A DNA stretch of 64,000 bases from Platerodrilus igneus (GCA_036346225.1 JARFIW010001670.1:1054001-1118000); one strand, 5' to 3'; positions 36,815-51,669 are shown, counted from the stretch's first letter. Made by a program: numbers and translations. The notes: generated from the sequence alone by a model not told the origin.

Positions 36815-37505
36815 TTTTCTGAGCTTACCTACACATTTCCCTGAAATTTCCATAGCCTACATCTTTCACCATTCGCGTGCAATAGTCTGAAAACCGTTAA
36901 AAATCTACGACTACCAGTAATTATAATCTAATCTAAGTCTATCTCTACCTCTCTTTTTCCGATCTCGGCTTGTAATATATATCCCGCACTATTCCCCAAA
37001 TGCCTTAAAACGTGCCCTGTCCTTCCATTTCTCCCATTTTTTTTTGTTTTATATAGATACCTTTCTTCCCATACTATTTCTAGAACTACTTTGTTATTAA
37101 ACTTGTCTGTCCATACCAACATCCTACATATGAAGCACCTTCCAAAAGGCTTCTACCTTTTCCTTGTCTGTTTCTCCTACTGTCCCTGTTTTATACCCGT
37201 ACACCGCACATATGCCTTCAACAACCTTTTTCCTTGTTTCTATGTTTGTTGTCTTCGAACATAGCAGCTGCACTTTCTTGTCAGATACAGCTCGGTTCCC
37301 CTTCTCTTGTTTTCTAAAGATATACCCTATTTCACCGATATTTAGTGTTGTGTGAGGGGGTTAAGAGACCTACGACAACCAAAATTCTCATCACTTAGAC
37401 ATTTGCCCAATTAAGAGTTTTCCAATAAATCCTTTCGCACAAGCAACATTAGTTGAGAATATTGCAAAACCAATAGCTGTAATTGATTATAATAATCATC
37501 AGGTT
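36815..37505 (-). pseudogene. RTE-like LINE 3' region
   Basis: Reverse-strand match to the LINE ends at 51892-52410 and 56572-57565: the ctacctctctttttccgatc block (RKRGRG in the element's sense), the cttgtttctatgtttgttgt block, gatataccctatttcaccg, and the distal gcaacattagttgagaatat block. The last block is found at 57490-57530 on the far side of the SINE insertion, so this copy shows the LINE without that SINE. Frames are broken. Confidence 0.78.
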
Positions 37506-37549
37506 TAAAAATAAATATCTTTCGCCTTTATGTTGTCCGTCTAGGAACT

Positions 37550-38225
37550 GGCTGGAAGCGTACCTGCATTGATTTCTATTCTCTGCTAGCCTACACATTT
37601 CCCTGAAATTCTCACCGCCTACATCTTTTACTATCTGCTTCTCGAGCGGATTTTAAAGTTTCTGCTCACATCTTATCTATACCAATTCATTCTAACTAGT
37701 TTGCATGCTTCCTCTCCTTTTCCTATTTTCATCTTAGTTTGTACCTCTTTGCACTTGTTATCAAATCCTGTTCTTTAGCTTTCCTGCATTTGCAAATAAT
37801 TTCCCATTTTATGGCTTTCTATCTCTGCTTCGTCTGGTATGTTTCTGTATTTTCGTCTTTCTTCTACTAAATTTTCTTTTTGTGTATACCCCCGTTATGT
37901 CTAAACTGGATTTGATATTATTCCATTGTGTTTCTGCTGACTTGATATCCGAAATTTGCCTGATGTCTTTCAGCAATTCGTTTGACTTTTTTCCAAATCT
38001 TTCCTGATCCCTTTATCTTATAGTTTCTCAAAGTTAAAGTGCCTTTTCCGTACCTTTTTTCAAATTTTTAATTTATGAGTGGCCTACATAATTACGATGT
38101 TATGCTCAGTGTCTATATCTGCTTCTGGGCATCTTCTACAGTCTTTTACTTGATTCCCAAACCGTTGTCTAACAATAATGTAATCCATTTGATATCTTCC
38201 TATATCTCCTGGCATTAAAATTTAT
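37550..38225 (-). pseudogene. RTE-like LINE remnant: endonuclease end joined to 3' end
   Basis: On the minus strand 38225-38080 reads PGDIGRYQMDYIIVRQRF and DIDTEHNIVI, the endonuclease C-terminal region of RTE-like proteins (the DSDHNLV position has TEHNIV). Next come degraded linker sequence (about 38000-37700, KRKFSRRK-like) and the 3' terminus at 37550-37640 (ggaactggctggaagcgtacc and tttccctgaaattctcaccg on the plus strand). The RT domain is missing, so this copy has an internal deletion. Confidence 0.78.
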
Positions 38226-41200
38226 TAACATTTTCGATCCACTAAAATTTCCGCGTTGCTTACCTTACATGGCATTATTGAGATAATACACTTAATATAA
38301 TTTTATGCGAAAAGTTAAGCAACTCTTTTTACGCGTCGTTCATAGCTACGACAGGAGGCGTTAACCTGATTTTTCGAGTGTTGACAGTAGATCCGTTTGT
38401 CCCAATTAAAACATAAGTTGGTGGTGCGAATTATCGCGGAACCGTTAATTCGTTCGTGAAAAGTTAGAAATATTCTATTTCCTTCAATAAGGTTAGTAAA
38501 ACACGGAAATAAAATCGTAAAATTCTTGAGACTATTGGCTCGGTTTTCCCGCTACGACCTTGACAGATGTCATTAGTATTTAAATTTAAATAGTTACTCA
38601 TGTTTTGTTTCCAATTTAGAAGTCAGAATTATTATACTTTTAATTAGGCAATTATACTACCTAGAAGTGGACATTTGACACTTTTTGGTTGGAGATAGTT
38701 AAATCTGTGTGTTGATATGCGCCTATTCAGTCAAATGGATTCTCTTATATATTCGAATTAATAGTATGGCGTGCCATGTGTATGACATATGTCAACTCCA
38801 AAAAATTGCTGTTACCCGACCGTGACTATCCGAACCTTCAAGATCACGCTGTGGTAAGCTTGAGACAGGAACGTCATAATAAACTGTAAAACTTGCTGTT
38901 CTCCCTTACCCTCCACATCTCAGTAGTGTGCCTTAGAATGCCATACCGACCCCTATAGTCTCTCACTTTAAGTACCGAAACAGCTGCTGTCGTCCTTCGG
39001 GAACGTATTACTTATTAGTATTATTTTATTTCTTTATGTTAATTTTTGCAATAAATGTGAAAATAATAATATTTTTGAATATAGAATGAAGAGACATTTC
39101 AAACGATATATCACAAGCCCATATTTTCCATTTAAAAATTGGGGGTTGTAACTGTCATTCGAAAGGAGTTCATGTAGGGATCACATTTTTTCGTTGCAGG
39201 ATACCAATTTATAATCTGAAATTTACATGTTTCGGGATTTTCTATAAATATGTATAATTGCCGAAATAATTAATTTATACCATTTGGCTGTTCCACATTG
39301 TATAATAGTAGTGTGTCAACTTTTACATTACAATTATATCACAATAGGCTTACCACCTATTAACTACAAATAAGATACGAATTTTGCATTTACTTTAGAA
39401 GAACAATACGTGGACCCTCGGACAGTCAATTGCGCATAAAATTTAGATACTTCTAATGTATACATTTAGACTATCTATGACTATTTGCAGATTTAATAAT
39501 AATGCCTTAGCTGTTATATAAACTCAGAAAAAAACGAGGTAGGTTTGGCGACCATTTACTATGAACTACAAAAATTAATAACTTTTCGAGTTAGTCGTTG
39601 TATTTAAAACGTTCATGCTATATGTATTTGTTTCTAGATTATGTAAGATCGCCTTTAAGTACTGCTTGAAAATAGAGAACAATATCAATACAATGTAAAC
39701 AGTGGCTCACTGTTTTCACACAATTGTTTTTTTAAAGAATATATAAGTATAATAATGTAATAATGAATAATGACTTTGTGGCACGTTTCAAATAAAAAAT
39801 AATTGAAACCGTTCATCAAAAAAATATTTAAGATATTAAATACGTAATTCGACCACAACGTGGTTATCATAAGTAGAAAAATTGAAAAAAAGTGAGCATG
39901 ATCTCTTCACCACTTGGTGTTGTAGAAATTACTAGCCTACGTATGAGGACAATATCCTCAAAGGCGTTTAAAGCAACATTGGTAAATTGTATGTTGGAAA
40001 CGTATACGTCAGCCTATGTGGTGGGGAGAATATCCTCAAAAGTGTTCCGTAACAACTTTTGTACTTATTTATTGAATTTCCCCATAGTGTTTGAAATACG
40101 AATTAAGTTCTTAAATATTTTTTGTGGTGAATGGTTTTAATTATTGTTTTTTATAATGTAAGTTAAAAATTCACAAAAAAATCTATATGCAGAATGAAAA
40201 GTTTGCAAATAATCCAAATAAAAATTATAATTTTACTAAACTGAAATATTTTGATGAGCGCACTTCATTTCCAAAAGTGAGTGCATATGAATTAAAAACG
40301 AGTATAATCCACAGATTTATATCGGAAAATCAAACAGGACTTTGCGATAATGGAACAAAAGTGGATGTGGGTTGTAGCATAGAACTTTTGGAAAAGATAT
40401 GTTCAATTTGAGAAAGTAGGTGATCGCTAAAAGGCGTACACTATATAAGGTATGAGGCACACATTCCACAGAAACTGTGAAATACTTCAAACGTTTACTG
40501 GGTTTTAAACTTCATCTCCTTCAAATGATGCATATTCAACGGTAAAATGTATGCAAATGGGGGTGAAATTAAACGTTGTGATCCATATTGTATAAATCAA
40601 CAAAAAAAAAAATAAAAGCAAACTGCTACAGAAATTTGCTTTGCACAAAATGAGACAACTAATAAAACCAGCAACCAGCTGCTGCCCTACACGACTAAAA
40701 TTTCACATAAATAAATGCATAAATTGAGGAAGTAATTTTCTATATGCACTACAAATCATACTGCCGCGCTTTATAAGCAAGTTTCGACTAAACACAAAAG
40801 ACGTATAGCTTGTACTAAAATTTTAGTGAAAATCATAATCAAAGGACAGGGGAGACACCTGATCTCACTAATGGTGGAGTGTTGTAGGGATACGATGAGC
40901 TTCTAAGTACAGACGTACACATTAATTCCCTTCATCGAGGGATACTCCAATATAATGCTCTTGTATATCCCCATATATATCTGAAATTTCCACTAGGATT
41001 AAGTAACAGATGGGAAAAAGTTATAGCCGTCTCTTGATAACAAAACAAATGCCGAGGGATTATTTTTATTCTAGTTATTACAAGAATTTGAAAATTTTAT
41101 ACTTTACTAGGATTAAAGATGTATAAAAGCTAAAAAGCCCACTGTAGTGGTGATAATATAATCCAATTTGATTTGAGTACGCTGACTTCAACAATAATGA

Positions 41201-41504
41201 TTAGGGTCGGAAAGTATTTCAATTAGTATTGAAACTTAAATACAGTAAGAAATTCATAAAATTCAAAAATAATTTCCAGAGTTTAGTATATTAATTTCAA
41301 TCAATTACAAATGTTGTTATTATGTCGCGACATCCAGTATACCCGTGCAAAATTTATCGAATATTGTTAACTTTAAACTTTATAATGTGTATTCTATCTT
41401 TATATTTCTTTCGTTTAGTTGTTTCAGTTTCTATAGAAGTCATAGAGTGGAGTAGTTTATATAGATAGATAGATATTGATTAGCGTGTTACGGGATAAAT
41501 ATAA
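38226..41504. other. No gene recognised
   Basis: Frames 39892-40140 and 40187-40411 have no known motif. The first contains a local duplication: 39932-39976 resembles 40011-40055 (agcctayg...aatatcctcaaa). Confidence 0.45.
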
Positions 41505-43187
41505 AACTACCTTAATTTCTCTCAGAAGTTAACCATAGACGTAGTTTTTCCGTATTAGAAATAAATACTTCTGGAGACTTCCGAACTAACTCAGAACTCT
41601 AACTTCAACGGGATGAGACTAACAGGGGATCTTTATAAATACGAAAATGTCAGGCGCTACTAGATTCAAAGATTTAACATAAGCAAGACAGCGTTATTAA
41701 AGAGCACATAGGCTAAGATTGTTAAATTATGCAATATTATTTCAGAATGAAAAAGTAGTTATACGTTAAATATCAAATAGATCATAGATTGCATCTGAAT
41801 AAGGAATATACCTTTATATCAAATTTTAATCTTAAAGTACCTTCTTAATAAATTGTTACGTTAGTAAATTTAATAAAAAGTCTGAAGGAAGAAATATATG
41901 TGTATCTATTAAATTAAAGATTATTCTCTTATTGTTACAGGTATTTCCAATTCTAAATTAAGTTTTCTTAAAGTAATGTTAGCTGAAGATAGAATTTATG
42001 TCAAGTTATAATGTTAAAATAAAAATGTCTTATGAATGTATTTAATAAAAGTTTTTTTATCATATCATATTCAGATCTGAGTACGACGTACATATAAACA
42101 TCTGCGGAACTTAAAAAATGTTAGTTATTCCTTATAGCATAAAATTTTCAAATAAACACGTGAGATCTTAAAATAGATTTCAAATAATTTATACTACTTT
42201 TAGTATTTAATTAGGTGGAAAGCTGATAGTTGTTTACATTTCTTATAAAAAATAATCATTGACTTAAGTTCGAGTAATAAAGCGTACATGTATGTTTTCG
42301 TAATTAACCAAGCTCTAATTATTGTGAAGGTTTTAGTTACATAAATTTGTAGAATAAAATACTTCAAATAAATAATTAAAAGGTTCGACACACCGAAGAC
42401 TACGACATTAATTCATAATAACAACAAAAATATGTTATTAAGCTATACAGTTTATCTTGATTATCAGCGTCCTCTTGTGATTGAAGTATTATAAAAAAAG
42501 ACATATACGCGAACAGCTGTAGTGTTGGCAACAGCCGAATTGGAATATACGTCAAACCATCAATATCCGAGTTTATAATTAAAGACTGTTGGATCCATTA
42601 TATCGCAGCATCTATCAGTTTACAGTAGTCGCTTCGGTACAATTTTTAAGTTTTCATAGTATGAAAAGTGGTTCATAAATTAAATAACAACGAAGATTAA
42701 TGTAAAATAAATAACAACAAATATGGTATCATGATAGTTGTGCTATAATAATTAAGGTCAATTAATTATATATTAAGCGAATAGATTTTAAAATTTATAA
42801 CATCATTGAAGAGAAATTCGAAAAAACTATTTCAAAAAGGCTTTGCGGAGGTCGCATTTCAAAATGTTAATCAAGACAGACATGTTCATTACATGATAAT
42901 TGCAATACGACTAGCTGTTTACAGGAAAAGCCATCTACACTATAGTGAGCGTTTAAAACTGCACGTTTTCTATTTCAATATATAAATCGAAGGTGAGTTT
43001 TTAATGCTTTTATAAATCCAAAGAACCAAGGAATGTTAATTTAAACATTTGAATATGCAGACAAAATTTGTTTTCACAATTAAAACCCGACACCTGCCAT
43101 ATACATGGTGATTTACTAACAATTATCAAATTCGACGCTTTTTAATTTGCTCAATTATATTAATAAAATAAAAATGCTTCAATATGA
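41505..43187 (+). repeat. Dispersed non-coding repeat, copy 2 (partner 21945-23748)
   Basis: Same orientation and block order as copy 1. Both end a few bases after the shared attaataaaataaaaat. No coding potential seen. Confidence 0.8.
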
Positions 43188-46100
43188 TCTACAAAATTTT
43201 AGTGATCGTAGGTAGGATTTGAAAATACGTTAATTACGTAAATGTTTGGTTCTTTGTGCCAGGGCTAGTGCTTATGCTGTCCAGCCTTTTTACACTGATG
43301 ATAGGTTACTTTTAAATGGAATTATTTCTATTCTACGCTCTTTGACAGTCTTTCTAGTTTTATTTTTCAAATCATGTTGCTGCTCTACCATATTAATCTA
43401 TAAAGCATCTTGTCGTGCCGTTCCTCGTTCTTGCACATGATTACCTCCACCATATTTTCAATATTTTCTCTCCCCCACCCTCTATTTTCAAATTTCCTAT
43501 ATCTTGTTTTTCCAACTTCGTTTTATCAGTCAGACCTTTATGCGTTTGTTCTTGTCCGACACATAAGTGTGCTATTGCACATCTCAGATAGGTTCATACC
43601 CGTCAAGCTAATGATAATAGTGCGTATGGATGTTGTTTGATCAGACATGGACACTTTCACTACGTACTACAAAACTTTACAGCAATTCGCTAACAGCAAA
43701 ATAAAATGTCTATTCGTATCCCTGTTGACCACAAAAGATATTGCGCTTCTAAATATTCAGAAGCAATATCATACTTCTCTTCTGAAAGGAGAAAATAAAC
43801 ATTTTTCTCTTGCATAAGTTGCATAAGTTCGTGTGCCTTACGAATTGAAGCTCTAACTAACTAATAGTATTGGCTTGTTAAAAATATGGATGCACTAAGT
43901 AAAATTTTTATCAAAGACACATCGTTTCTGAATATCCAGCGGCAGTTACATGATATTGTTCTCTTGTCTAATAGTAAACTGATGTGAAACTTTATAAAAG
44001 TTCATGCGCTATGGCAACCTAATTTACTTGGTACCTTGTTTGGCAAAACGTTCCAAGCAGAATTTTGTTCAAGGGAAGTTTCAGTCAAAAGCGGCCCGCG
44101 GTCAAATAGAGGTGGGAAAATTACGGGAGAAGTCATGGTTAGCTAGGGCCATGTTCGTCGAGGCATGAATTTGGAGCAGATTAAATTTAAGATTTACAAA
44201 AAGGAAGAACGTTCGCGACCTAATCAGAAACAGGATCAAAGAAAGTGGGGTTAGGGTCTTTCAACATCAGAGGAATTTTTGTATCAAATCACTTTTTAAA
44301 TTATTAGTAGAATAAAGCATGTGATAACAAGGTATATTTGAACTTAGCCAGTAGTTAACAAACATACCTCTTGTCGAGTTCTACCTTCATACCTTATCTC
44401 CCATAGAAACAATTTAGATTTCTGAAGTAAAGAAAACAACTTCGTATCAAATGGCATGACATGGCATAAACGGAAGGTGTACACGTTATTGCTAGTCAAG
44501 TCGTAAGATAAGGGATCACGAGAGGTTATTGAAACACAAATTCTGCAAATAAAGCCCACCAAGATGTAAAAGAATCCGGAAAAAATTGAAATTTCCGTAA
44601 AATTTATGGTTATGCCCTGTATAATACACGTGTACTTTTATTCATTGATGTACAAGTGAAAAATGCAATTGCGCGTGTATAAATATTTACCCTGTATGAT
44701 ATAAGCGTATTGTAAATAAATAGCAAATAAAGTAAGCTGTTTATGTAAAAATAATTAATTTTAAGGTACTTTAAAAACGCATACAACGCGAACGCAAATC
44801 GATCATTTTAAGATAAATACAAAGCTATTTACTTTCACTTATTAATTATCAATACATTTTCGATCAAAATGCTTTTCATTTGCTGTAAATAGCATACAAT
44901 ATTGCTAGCTTTACGCTTTCACATAAAAACTACAATCAATCTTGTATTTAAAACCCTAATTTTAATCTTAAAACACGTTTTACCGTGAAAGCAAGTATTT
45001 GCTATAAAATTTGTATTATAAATCCATTAAAGTTTAAACTAATTACTCTGTACATTCCCTAAATTTAATTTAAATAAAACATGTTCTCGTACTTTCGAGA
45101 GGAATTGAGAAGAAATACGTCAATTTCGTAAATTCTTATTAATAAATAAACGTTTATTCCAAGAAGCGACCCGAACATTGAAAAAACCTGTAAAATCCAT
45201 GGAATAACTGAGAAAAATTATTTATTACCTTTCGCAAAACAAAGAAGAGCAACGCACGTCACTAATAACTGGAACGAAATGACGAGGTAATAAAATTCGA
45301 CGATTTTAAATGCGAATGAGGATTTCCCAGAAAATTACGTAAGGTAAGTGTGTATTATTGGGAATGGAATCGCGCAAATATTACTACATTCTAGAAATAG
45401 ATAATATTGTACATATAAGGAAGCGTTTATTAAACAAAGCCATTGATGAATTCGATCACGAAGTGTTACTTTGATTAAAATCCCAAGCGTGTTGTTTTGC
45501 AAAGATGATATTTGAAGTATGCAGTAAGCATACCTCAATTTAATAATTATGATGTTTCATTGAATAAAGAAGTGATATTTTAGACGAAACATGTAAAAAA
45601 AAAGAAATTTATTAAATATGAATTATATACAATGAAGATGGAAAATGATTCGATATAAAGCTATTTAAAATTTTATTGAATAATCAAACCAAGGATGTAC
45701 ATTGATTTCTAAATGGAAATGTAAATAATATTAGGATCTTGTAAGCTGATTAGAACGTCAATTTAAACTAAGTAGATATTTAATTACGAGCTGGATAAAA
45801 AGTACTTCGTGGATTTTTGAAAGTATTAATTGTTTGTAACTGATATTTAAAGTTTGTAATTTAGTTAAGATAGAATAAGTCCTAATCATTTTATTTTTGT
45901 ATAATCTTTACCAGGAAGGTTTGTGTTCAGTGTTCGAAACATTCTGACCTTTTATTAGATTATCTGTCAAGGATTTTTTGGCCAAACAAACCTTACAAGC
46001 GTGGGAATAAACCAGGTAAAATATCCATAAGAGAACAGATTTAGTTCTGTAAATTTAAATAAGGTAAGGAACATTTTTTTATAATTAAGTAAATAAGTAC

Positions 46101-48047
46101 TTGTTCGAAATAATTTGATATTTGAAAGAAACGTGCTGTAAATGTTCTATCTGCTTTTGTATGAGAGAATATATTTTATGTATAAATGCTTTGTGATATT
46201 GCTGTTTGATTTCATTTTATAAATTCCAACAATTCCGTCGACTAGCCAGGTAAAAGTTAGAAAGGAAGGTAAGTAAATAATTTCAAATTTTACAATTTGT
46301 TGTATCTGTATCACAGCACTCTTTTAGCGGCGCATCAAAGCGCCGCGTTGTCACAGCACCCATTCAATTTTAAGAATGTTCCATATGTACTTTACAAAAC
46401 TACGAATTCGTTTATGAATTTCTTAGTCTTTCGTCAATTATTCAATCATTAATCGAGGTATTTGATATTTAAAGTGCCACTGTTACTGCAGATTAATAAT
46501 TTGAATGGAACAAAATGTCTAAAGACAATAATAATAAAATAAATAGTATAACCTCCCCTACCATAAAGATGATTTATAAATACAATTTTATTATTATTTT
46601 AATATTGTTTCATTCAGCAGTTTTAATTTACATCTCCAAACGAATTCTTTTATGCTTTTGACAGTATCCTTAAACCTGCGTAATTCATAAAAGACGATTA
46701 TAGAATATGACAATGCAATCAGTCCCAACAGTTGCTATATGCGCTATCTGTATTGCAACGGACGAATCAAATTATAATAAAAAAGGGTTTAACATTGAAG
46801 ATTCCATTATTTAAAATAGGGTCGTGCATGAGCAATGAAAATTATTCTAGTTAGCTTCGGTGCTAAAGTCAGGATTAAGCTTAAGGGAACATTAATTATA
46901 TTGTATAAGAATTATATGCCCTACTCCCGTACGATTTTAGTATGATTACTTGACTAAATCGGTAAGATACCAGCAACCCTTTTTTATTGGAATATGTATA
47001 ACGACTATATGGTTATAAAAGACCTCCACTCAAAATGTTTAAATTATTATGATACCTCCAGACGACTGTTTCTAGATGTAGTCAATCTAATATTCAGGAT
47101 GTCAGACACTCTCCTGACAAACGGAAGCCACACCTACTAGACATGATTTTTTTGTCGATTTAATCTAAATTGTCCTAAGCCAAAAATGCTCCCCAAGGAA
47201 ACTAGATCTCTATGAAGATGGCGTCTTTAAGTCAGTTTTTAAAAATATCTTAAAATTGTCGTTATATACACTGTTCAAACTTGACAAAATGATTAATCCC
47301 CCCATTGACAATTCGACCACTCTATATACGATTTGTTTATTGAAATTACAATTGTCTCAAGGGGGTGGGGGTTGTGAAGGAGAAATAGGGCGAATAGACA
47401 TTTTGCATTACAACTTTTTTGTGTTCAAATGTTTAACATATTTTATGTTGAATTTGAACATTTTGAAGCTTTTTCCATATATGATGTGCTCTTGTTTGAA
47501 ATGGGTAGCATGCACAATAAATTTCAAGTTTGTGTTTACTGCACAAAATTAAAGGCTGCTAGTTATGAGAAAATGGGTGAATCGAGTGCAAAGGGATTAT
47601 GGTATCAGTGGTGGTAGGTTCTCCATATACGTTAATATTAATTTTGTTAGGATCATTGGTAAACATGAGGTCTAAGAAAGGATGGTTACCATCTTTTTCA
47701 AGTTCAACAATGAATTTAACATTATTGTGTAGGAAGTTAAGAAAGCCGAGAAAATCCAGAATATGTTCATTAGTGCCGCTGGTTGTAATAAATGATGTGG
47801 TCTCAAAAAAATTTATTGGTAATCATACGGTTGAGTTCTAAATTGTTCATAAAAATTTTATTATTTTGACAACGATCCTAGGTCATGGATCGAAACGTAA
47901 ATAAAGACGATTTTAACAACTATGAGTGGTTTAATTACCAATGAAGATTAAGGAAAATATTAATGTTGAGAAATTCATAGGGTGAAGTTCAAGCACTATA
48001 CCATTAGAACAATATTCAACATTTTATGGAGATAGTAAACTGAATCC
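43188..48047. other. No gene recognised
   Basis: Short frames only (43246-43640, 44344-44562 minus, 47256-47841), none with a domain. 44210-44290 resembles 58100-58190 weakly (acctaatcagaaac / acctaatcaagaaac and ggggttaggg / ggggtgaggg). A GC-rich hairpin lies at 46327-46346. Confidence 0.45.
46327..46346. other. GC-rich perfect hairpin between direct repeats
   Basis: gcggcgc (46327-46333), a 6-base loop, then gcgccgc (46340-46346). The direct repeat tcacagcac flanks it at 46311-46319 and 46351-46359. Striking in AT-rich surroundings. Confidence 0.7.
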
Positions 48048-48909
48048 AAAAATATTGTTACATAATGTTAAAACTCTAATGCAGGGTAGTCCACAACATC
48101 TCCTCTCACAGCACTTATTTTCATCCTCTACATTAGTTTCTAATAAACAAACCTTAAACATATGATAATCACTCACTAATAACTTCTTAATTAAACCTTC
48201 CCTATAATTACTATGTACACTAATTACCTTTAGAAGTCATCTACTTTAATGTCATTTTCTTTAAAGATAGTGCTAAAAGTAACTGAATTTAGTATGTTTA
48301 TTTTATCTTATGCAATGACAAATCCTGTAAGTAGAATTGCCAAAAACCCTTCAAAAAGCCTTTAAATTAAAATGACTCGCGCACAGAATCTTATTATAAA
48401 ACTTAAATTTTTAATCTATAAATATGAGTCTTCCATAAATCACTCAAAAACAAATTATTTTAATTTTTACGGTAAGTATCTTCTCCTTGTTAATTTTAAT
48501 TCATCAGCGTTGACCCTTTCAAAACGTTAGGTTCATTTATTTTCTTATATACTGACGGAAATCTGTGCCGTTCTAATCAAATTATCGACTTTTACACACA
48601 CTCAACTCTAAATTCAAAAGACTTGAACACAAAAAATGTCATCATATAACTTAATTAATCAATAAATATACGTCCTTTTAGAAGGTCGAGCAAAATATAG
48701 GTGTTTTACCGTTACACATCTGCTTGTTGTTGCCTTTTTCCCGAACGTAATTATCATTTCATGCTCCAAAAATCGTTCAATCGTTTTTAAGCAGATTTCT
48801 CCTTATACCATATAACAAACCATCTCAATCATATATGCTTTATTCCATTTAAGAAGACTTTCTTACGGTATTTAATTATTTATGTTCTATTTTAAAAGCA
48901 TTATAGGTT

Positions 48910-48961
48910 CATCAATTAATCTACTCACGTTTGTCCATCAATTAATCTACTCACGTTTGTC
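48910..48961 (+). repeat. 26-bp tandem repeat, two units
   Basis: Two units starting catcaattaatctac plus a partial third; duplicated at 53592-53643. Confidence 0.85.
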
Positions 48962-51498
48962 CATCAATCGATAGTTTCACTACTAGATACGGTACATGTT
49001 AGATAAAACGTTAACTACATAGAGTATTATCTGATCAGCACGTTTTAATTAGGACTATTCCCCATATTCAACACTGAATGACTTATATAATGGCGAGCCT
49101 CATATGACGTCGACATCTAGATCTTTCTCGATCAATCTGGTTGTTTCCAGTTCGAAGTGGTTGGTTCTCAAAGTATATGTGTTGTTCTATAAAGTATGTC
49201 GTATGTAAGTCTGTTATCCACATTCGAAAATTTATTGTACTCACTATACAATAATTGATGTCGCTTAATTTTATTAATTTTAAAAATTTTATTGCCCTAC
49301 TTAGCCTTAATTATATTTTAATTGGATGGTGTCCTTTACGTTATGTTTTATTTTACCATTTGATTGTTTTGGAACCTAGGTCAATAAACACGTTCCTCAC
49401 TATTTCAAATACAATCTTATCCACTGAAATACAATCATAAATTCCTCTTATAATATGCGACTGATGTTTAAAACTTAACTAAATACGCTTTTGCCAAAAT
49501 ACTAACCTGTTTGTTGTTAAATGAAAATTCCTTTCCCCACATAAAAATTGAAAGATTATACACGCGGCTTTACATAAAATTGAGTAGTTAAACATAAATT
49601 GATTTTTATAAAATAGAAATCTTTCAATAGCATTTGCACATGCGAGTACAATGTTTTCAATACAAAATGCGAATGAAGCTCTTTGAAAAACGCTTGTTTA
49701 CGGGTAGAACATACCGTTGTTCTTATCTGAGACACGATTCCTTCGTTACTAAACTAGTTAATTATCACCGTTTTTTATGCATTTATATCTTTCTTTATAC
49801 GTGCACTTCACAAATACAAATCAATATCTAAATAATTAAAGGTTTTCTTGAATTTTCTAAAATCTGTTCGAGTTTATGGAAAGTTTGTGGAAAAATTAAG
49901 AACCAAGCAAGTTCTACTTTCAAAAAGTTTCTATGTTAAATTTCATATAAAAACATTTGATGAGAATGTTTGCTATTAGAAATTACACCATACACCTTCT
50001 CATTGCTTCAAAAATCATATTAATTCATATGTAGAACTTCTATGACGGGTAGCCATTTCCTATGGTTTGATGGTGTAGCTGAACAAATTCAGCGTGATGT
50101 AGTTGACTAAGTGATAAGTTTTGACAAGCAAAACCATTGTTTAAAGTAATGAACTCTATGTAGCTTTGCTTCTCATGAATTATTTCTTATCTTTCCAGTT
50201 TTTGTGAGAAGCTAAACTTGTCGAACATTAACTAAATGAGAAGAAACATTTCATTTTCTCATTATAAATAGTTAAAATGCTATATTATTAAACAAATTAA
50301 AGAAAAAAAAACGTTTTCATAATACTTTCTAACCATAATTTCCCAAAAGCGTTATAAAACTAATGGAACTTTAAATTAGCGCTTATAGCACGATGTTTAT
50401 TGCGTTAAGAAGTTTATACTCGTCTTCCACTCCAATAAAATTTCAGGTAAAGTTTTGAAGCTGAACCCATCAAACTTTCAAGAAATGTATATACATCGAA
50501 GATTTTATATTACAAAATTAGATTTGGAGCAATAGAAATTTTTATTCAAAATTAAAATGTTTCGATATATTGCTATAGTAAATTGAAAGTACAAAACTTT
50601 GAGAAGTATACTCTACGCGATTTCGGAGCAAACATAATGTTTTCCAACTGAGATAATTCATTTTTCAATTACCTCCTTCTAATAGTTTTAACTTGAAAAG
50701 TTCTTACTGAGATTCCATTTAAAATTTAAGCAAATCCCATAAATCAATAACACTTTAATTCTTTAATGTACTAAGTTTAAATATTCATGAGGGTAGTGAA
50801 AAAGTACACAATTTCCGTGTGAAACCTTTACAAAAATGCGAAGGAAGGCGAGAATAGGTATCCAAGGCAGTCTAAAATATTCAGAACTAAAGTCCTGAAG
50901 AGAAACGTTATGCAGAAACCCTCACAGTAACCGCTTCAACGTTAGCATACTTAAGCTCCAAACTGTAGTCCTTGAATATTTGAAACGTGTATAGCCTGTA
51001 ATACCTAAGTAGCAATTATTCATGTGGGATCATAAAGTAAGACTCACTCAACCCTAAAGAATAAAGGCAATGCAAATGAGAAAGTATAAGTTTCGGTAAA
51101 ATTTAATAATCCACAGATCTATAGGATTGTTTTTGAGATTTATAGCATTGTTGATAAGATTACCGCGAGCTTATGCAGTCACTTCTAGATCTTGAGAATA
51201 ATGAATCCCTTATTAATAAACTGTGATACTGCTCGATTTTCTATAACTTTCAAGTAGATTAAATTTACAGTTTGATTAGTTACTATACTCTGAATACTTC
51301 CACATAATTAAGTTTCGGTTACGTTTCAGTAGCCCGATGCTCGATAAATATAATGTAGCTACACTAAAGTTGATATAATGGCTATAGTAAAGGGTTTTCA
51401 ATAAGAGTGAGTCGATGTTGGCAGCCTGATATGGCAATTTTGGTTTTGACGCCTGCCTAATCTGTTGTTTATTTTTCAGTTACAGTTGCCAAATCACC

Positions 51499-51669
51499 AT
51501 GGGAAGTTACACGATTGAGCAGCACCTCCAAATGATAAAACTTTATTATCAAAATGAGGGTTCGTTAGTACAAACATTACACGCATTGCGCAGATTTTGC
51601 AACAGACGCGGTGGCCCTTCAAAGTCGACTCTCTATCGTTGGGAGGCTAAATTTATTTGCAATTTCTAA
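51499..51669 (+). pseudogene. IS630/Tc1-mariner-type N-terminal HTH fragment, copy 1
   Basis: A 56-residue frame from ATG: MGSYTIEQHLQMIKLYYQNE..., GGPSKSTLYRWEAKF, then an early stop. This matches the first DNA-binding helix-turn-helix (DUF4817-like) of insect Tc1/mariner-type transposases, where EAKF is normally followed by a linker and the DDE domain. Everything C-terminal is gone. Upstream 'agtaaagggttttcaataag' (51393-51412) could be part of the element's terminal repeat. In copy 2 two homopolymers upstream are one base longer, extending the frame. Confidence 0.7.

Noticed and set aside
48910..48961. CRISPR-like repeat
   Set aside because: Only two direct 26-bp units without spacers, in a eukaryotic setting.
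49634..49831. 65-residue frame, identical at 54314-54511
   Set aside because: Identity reflects the recent tandem duplication, not selection; no motif.
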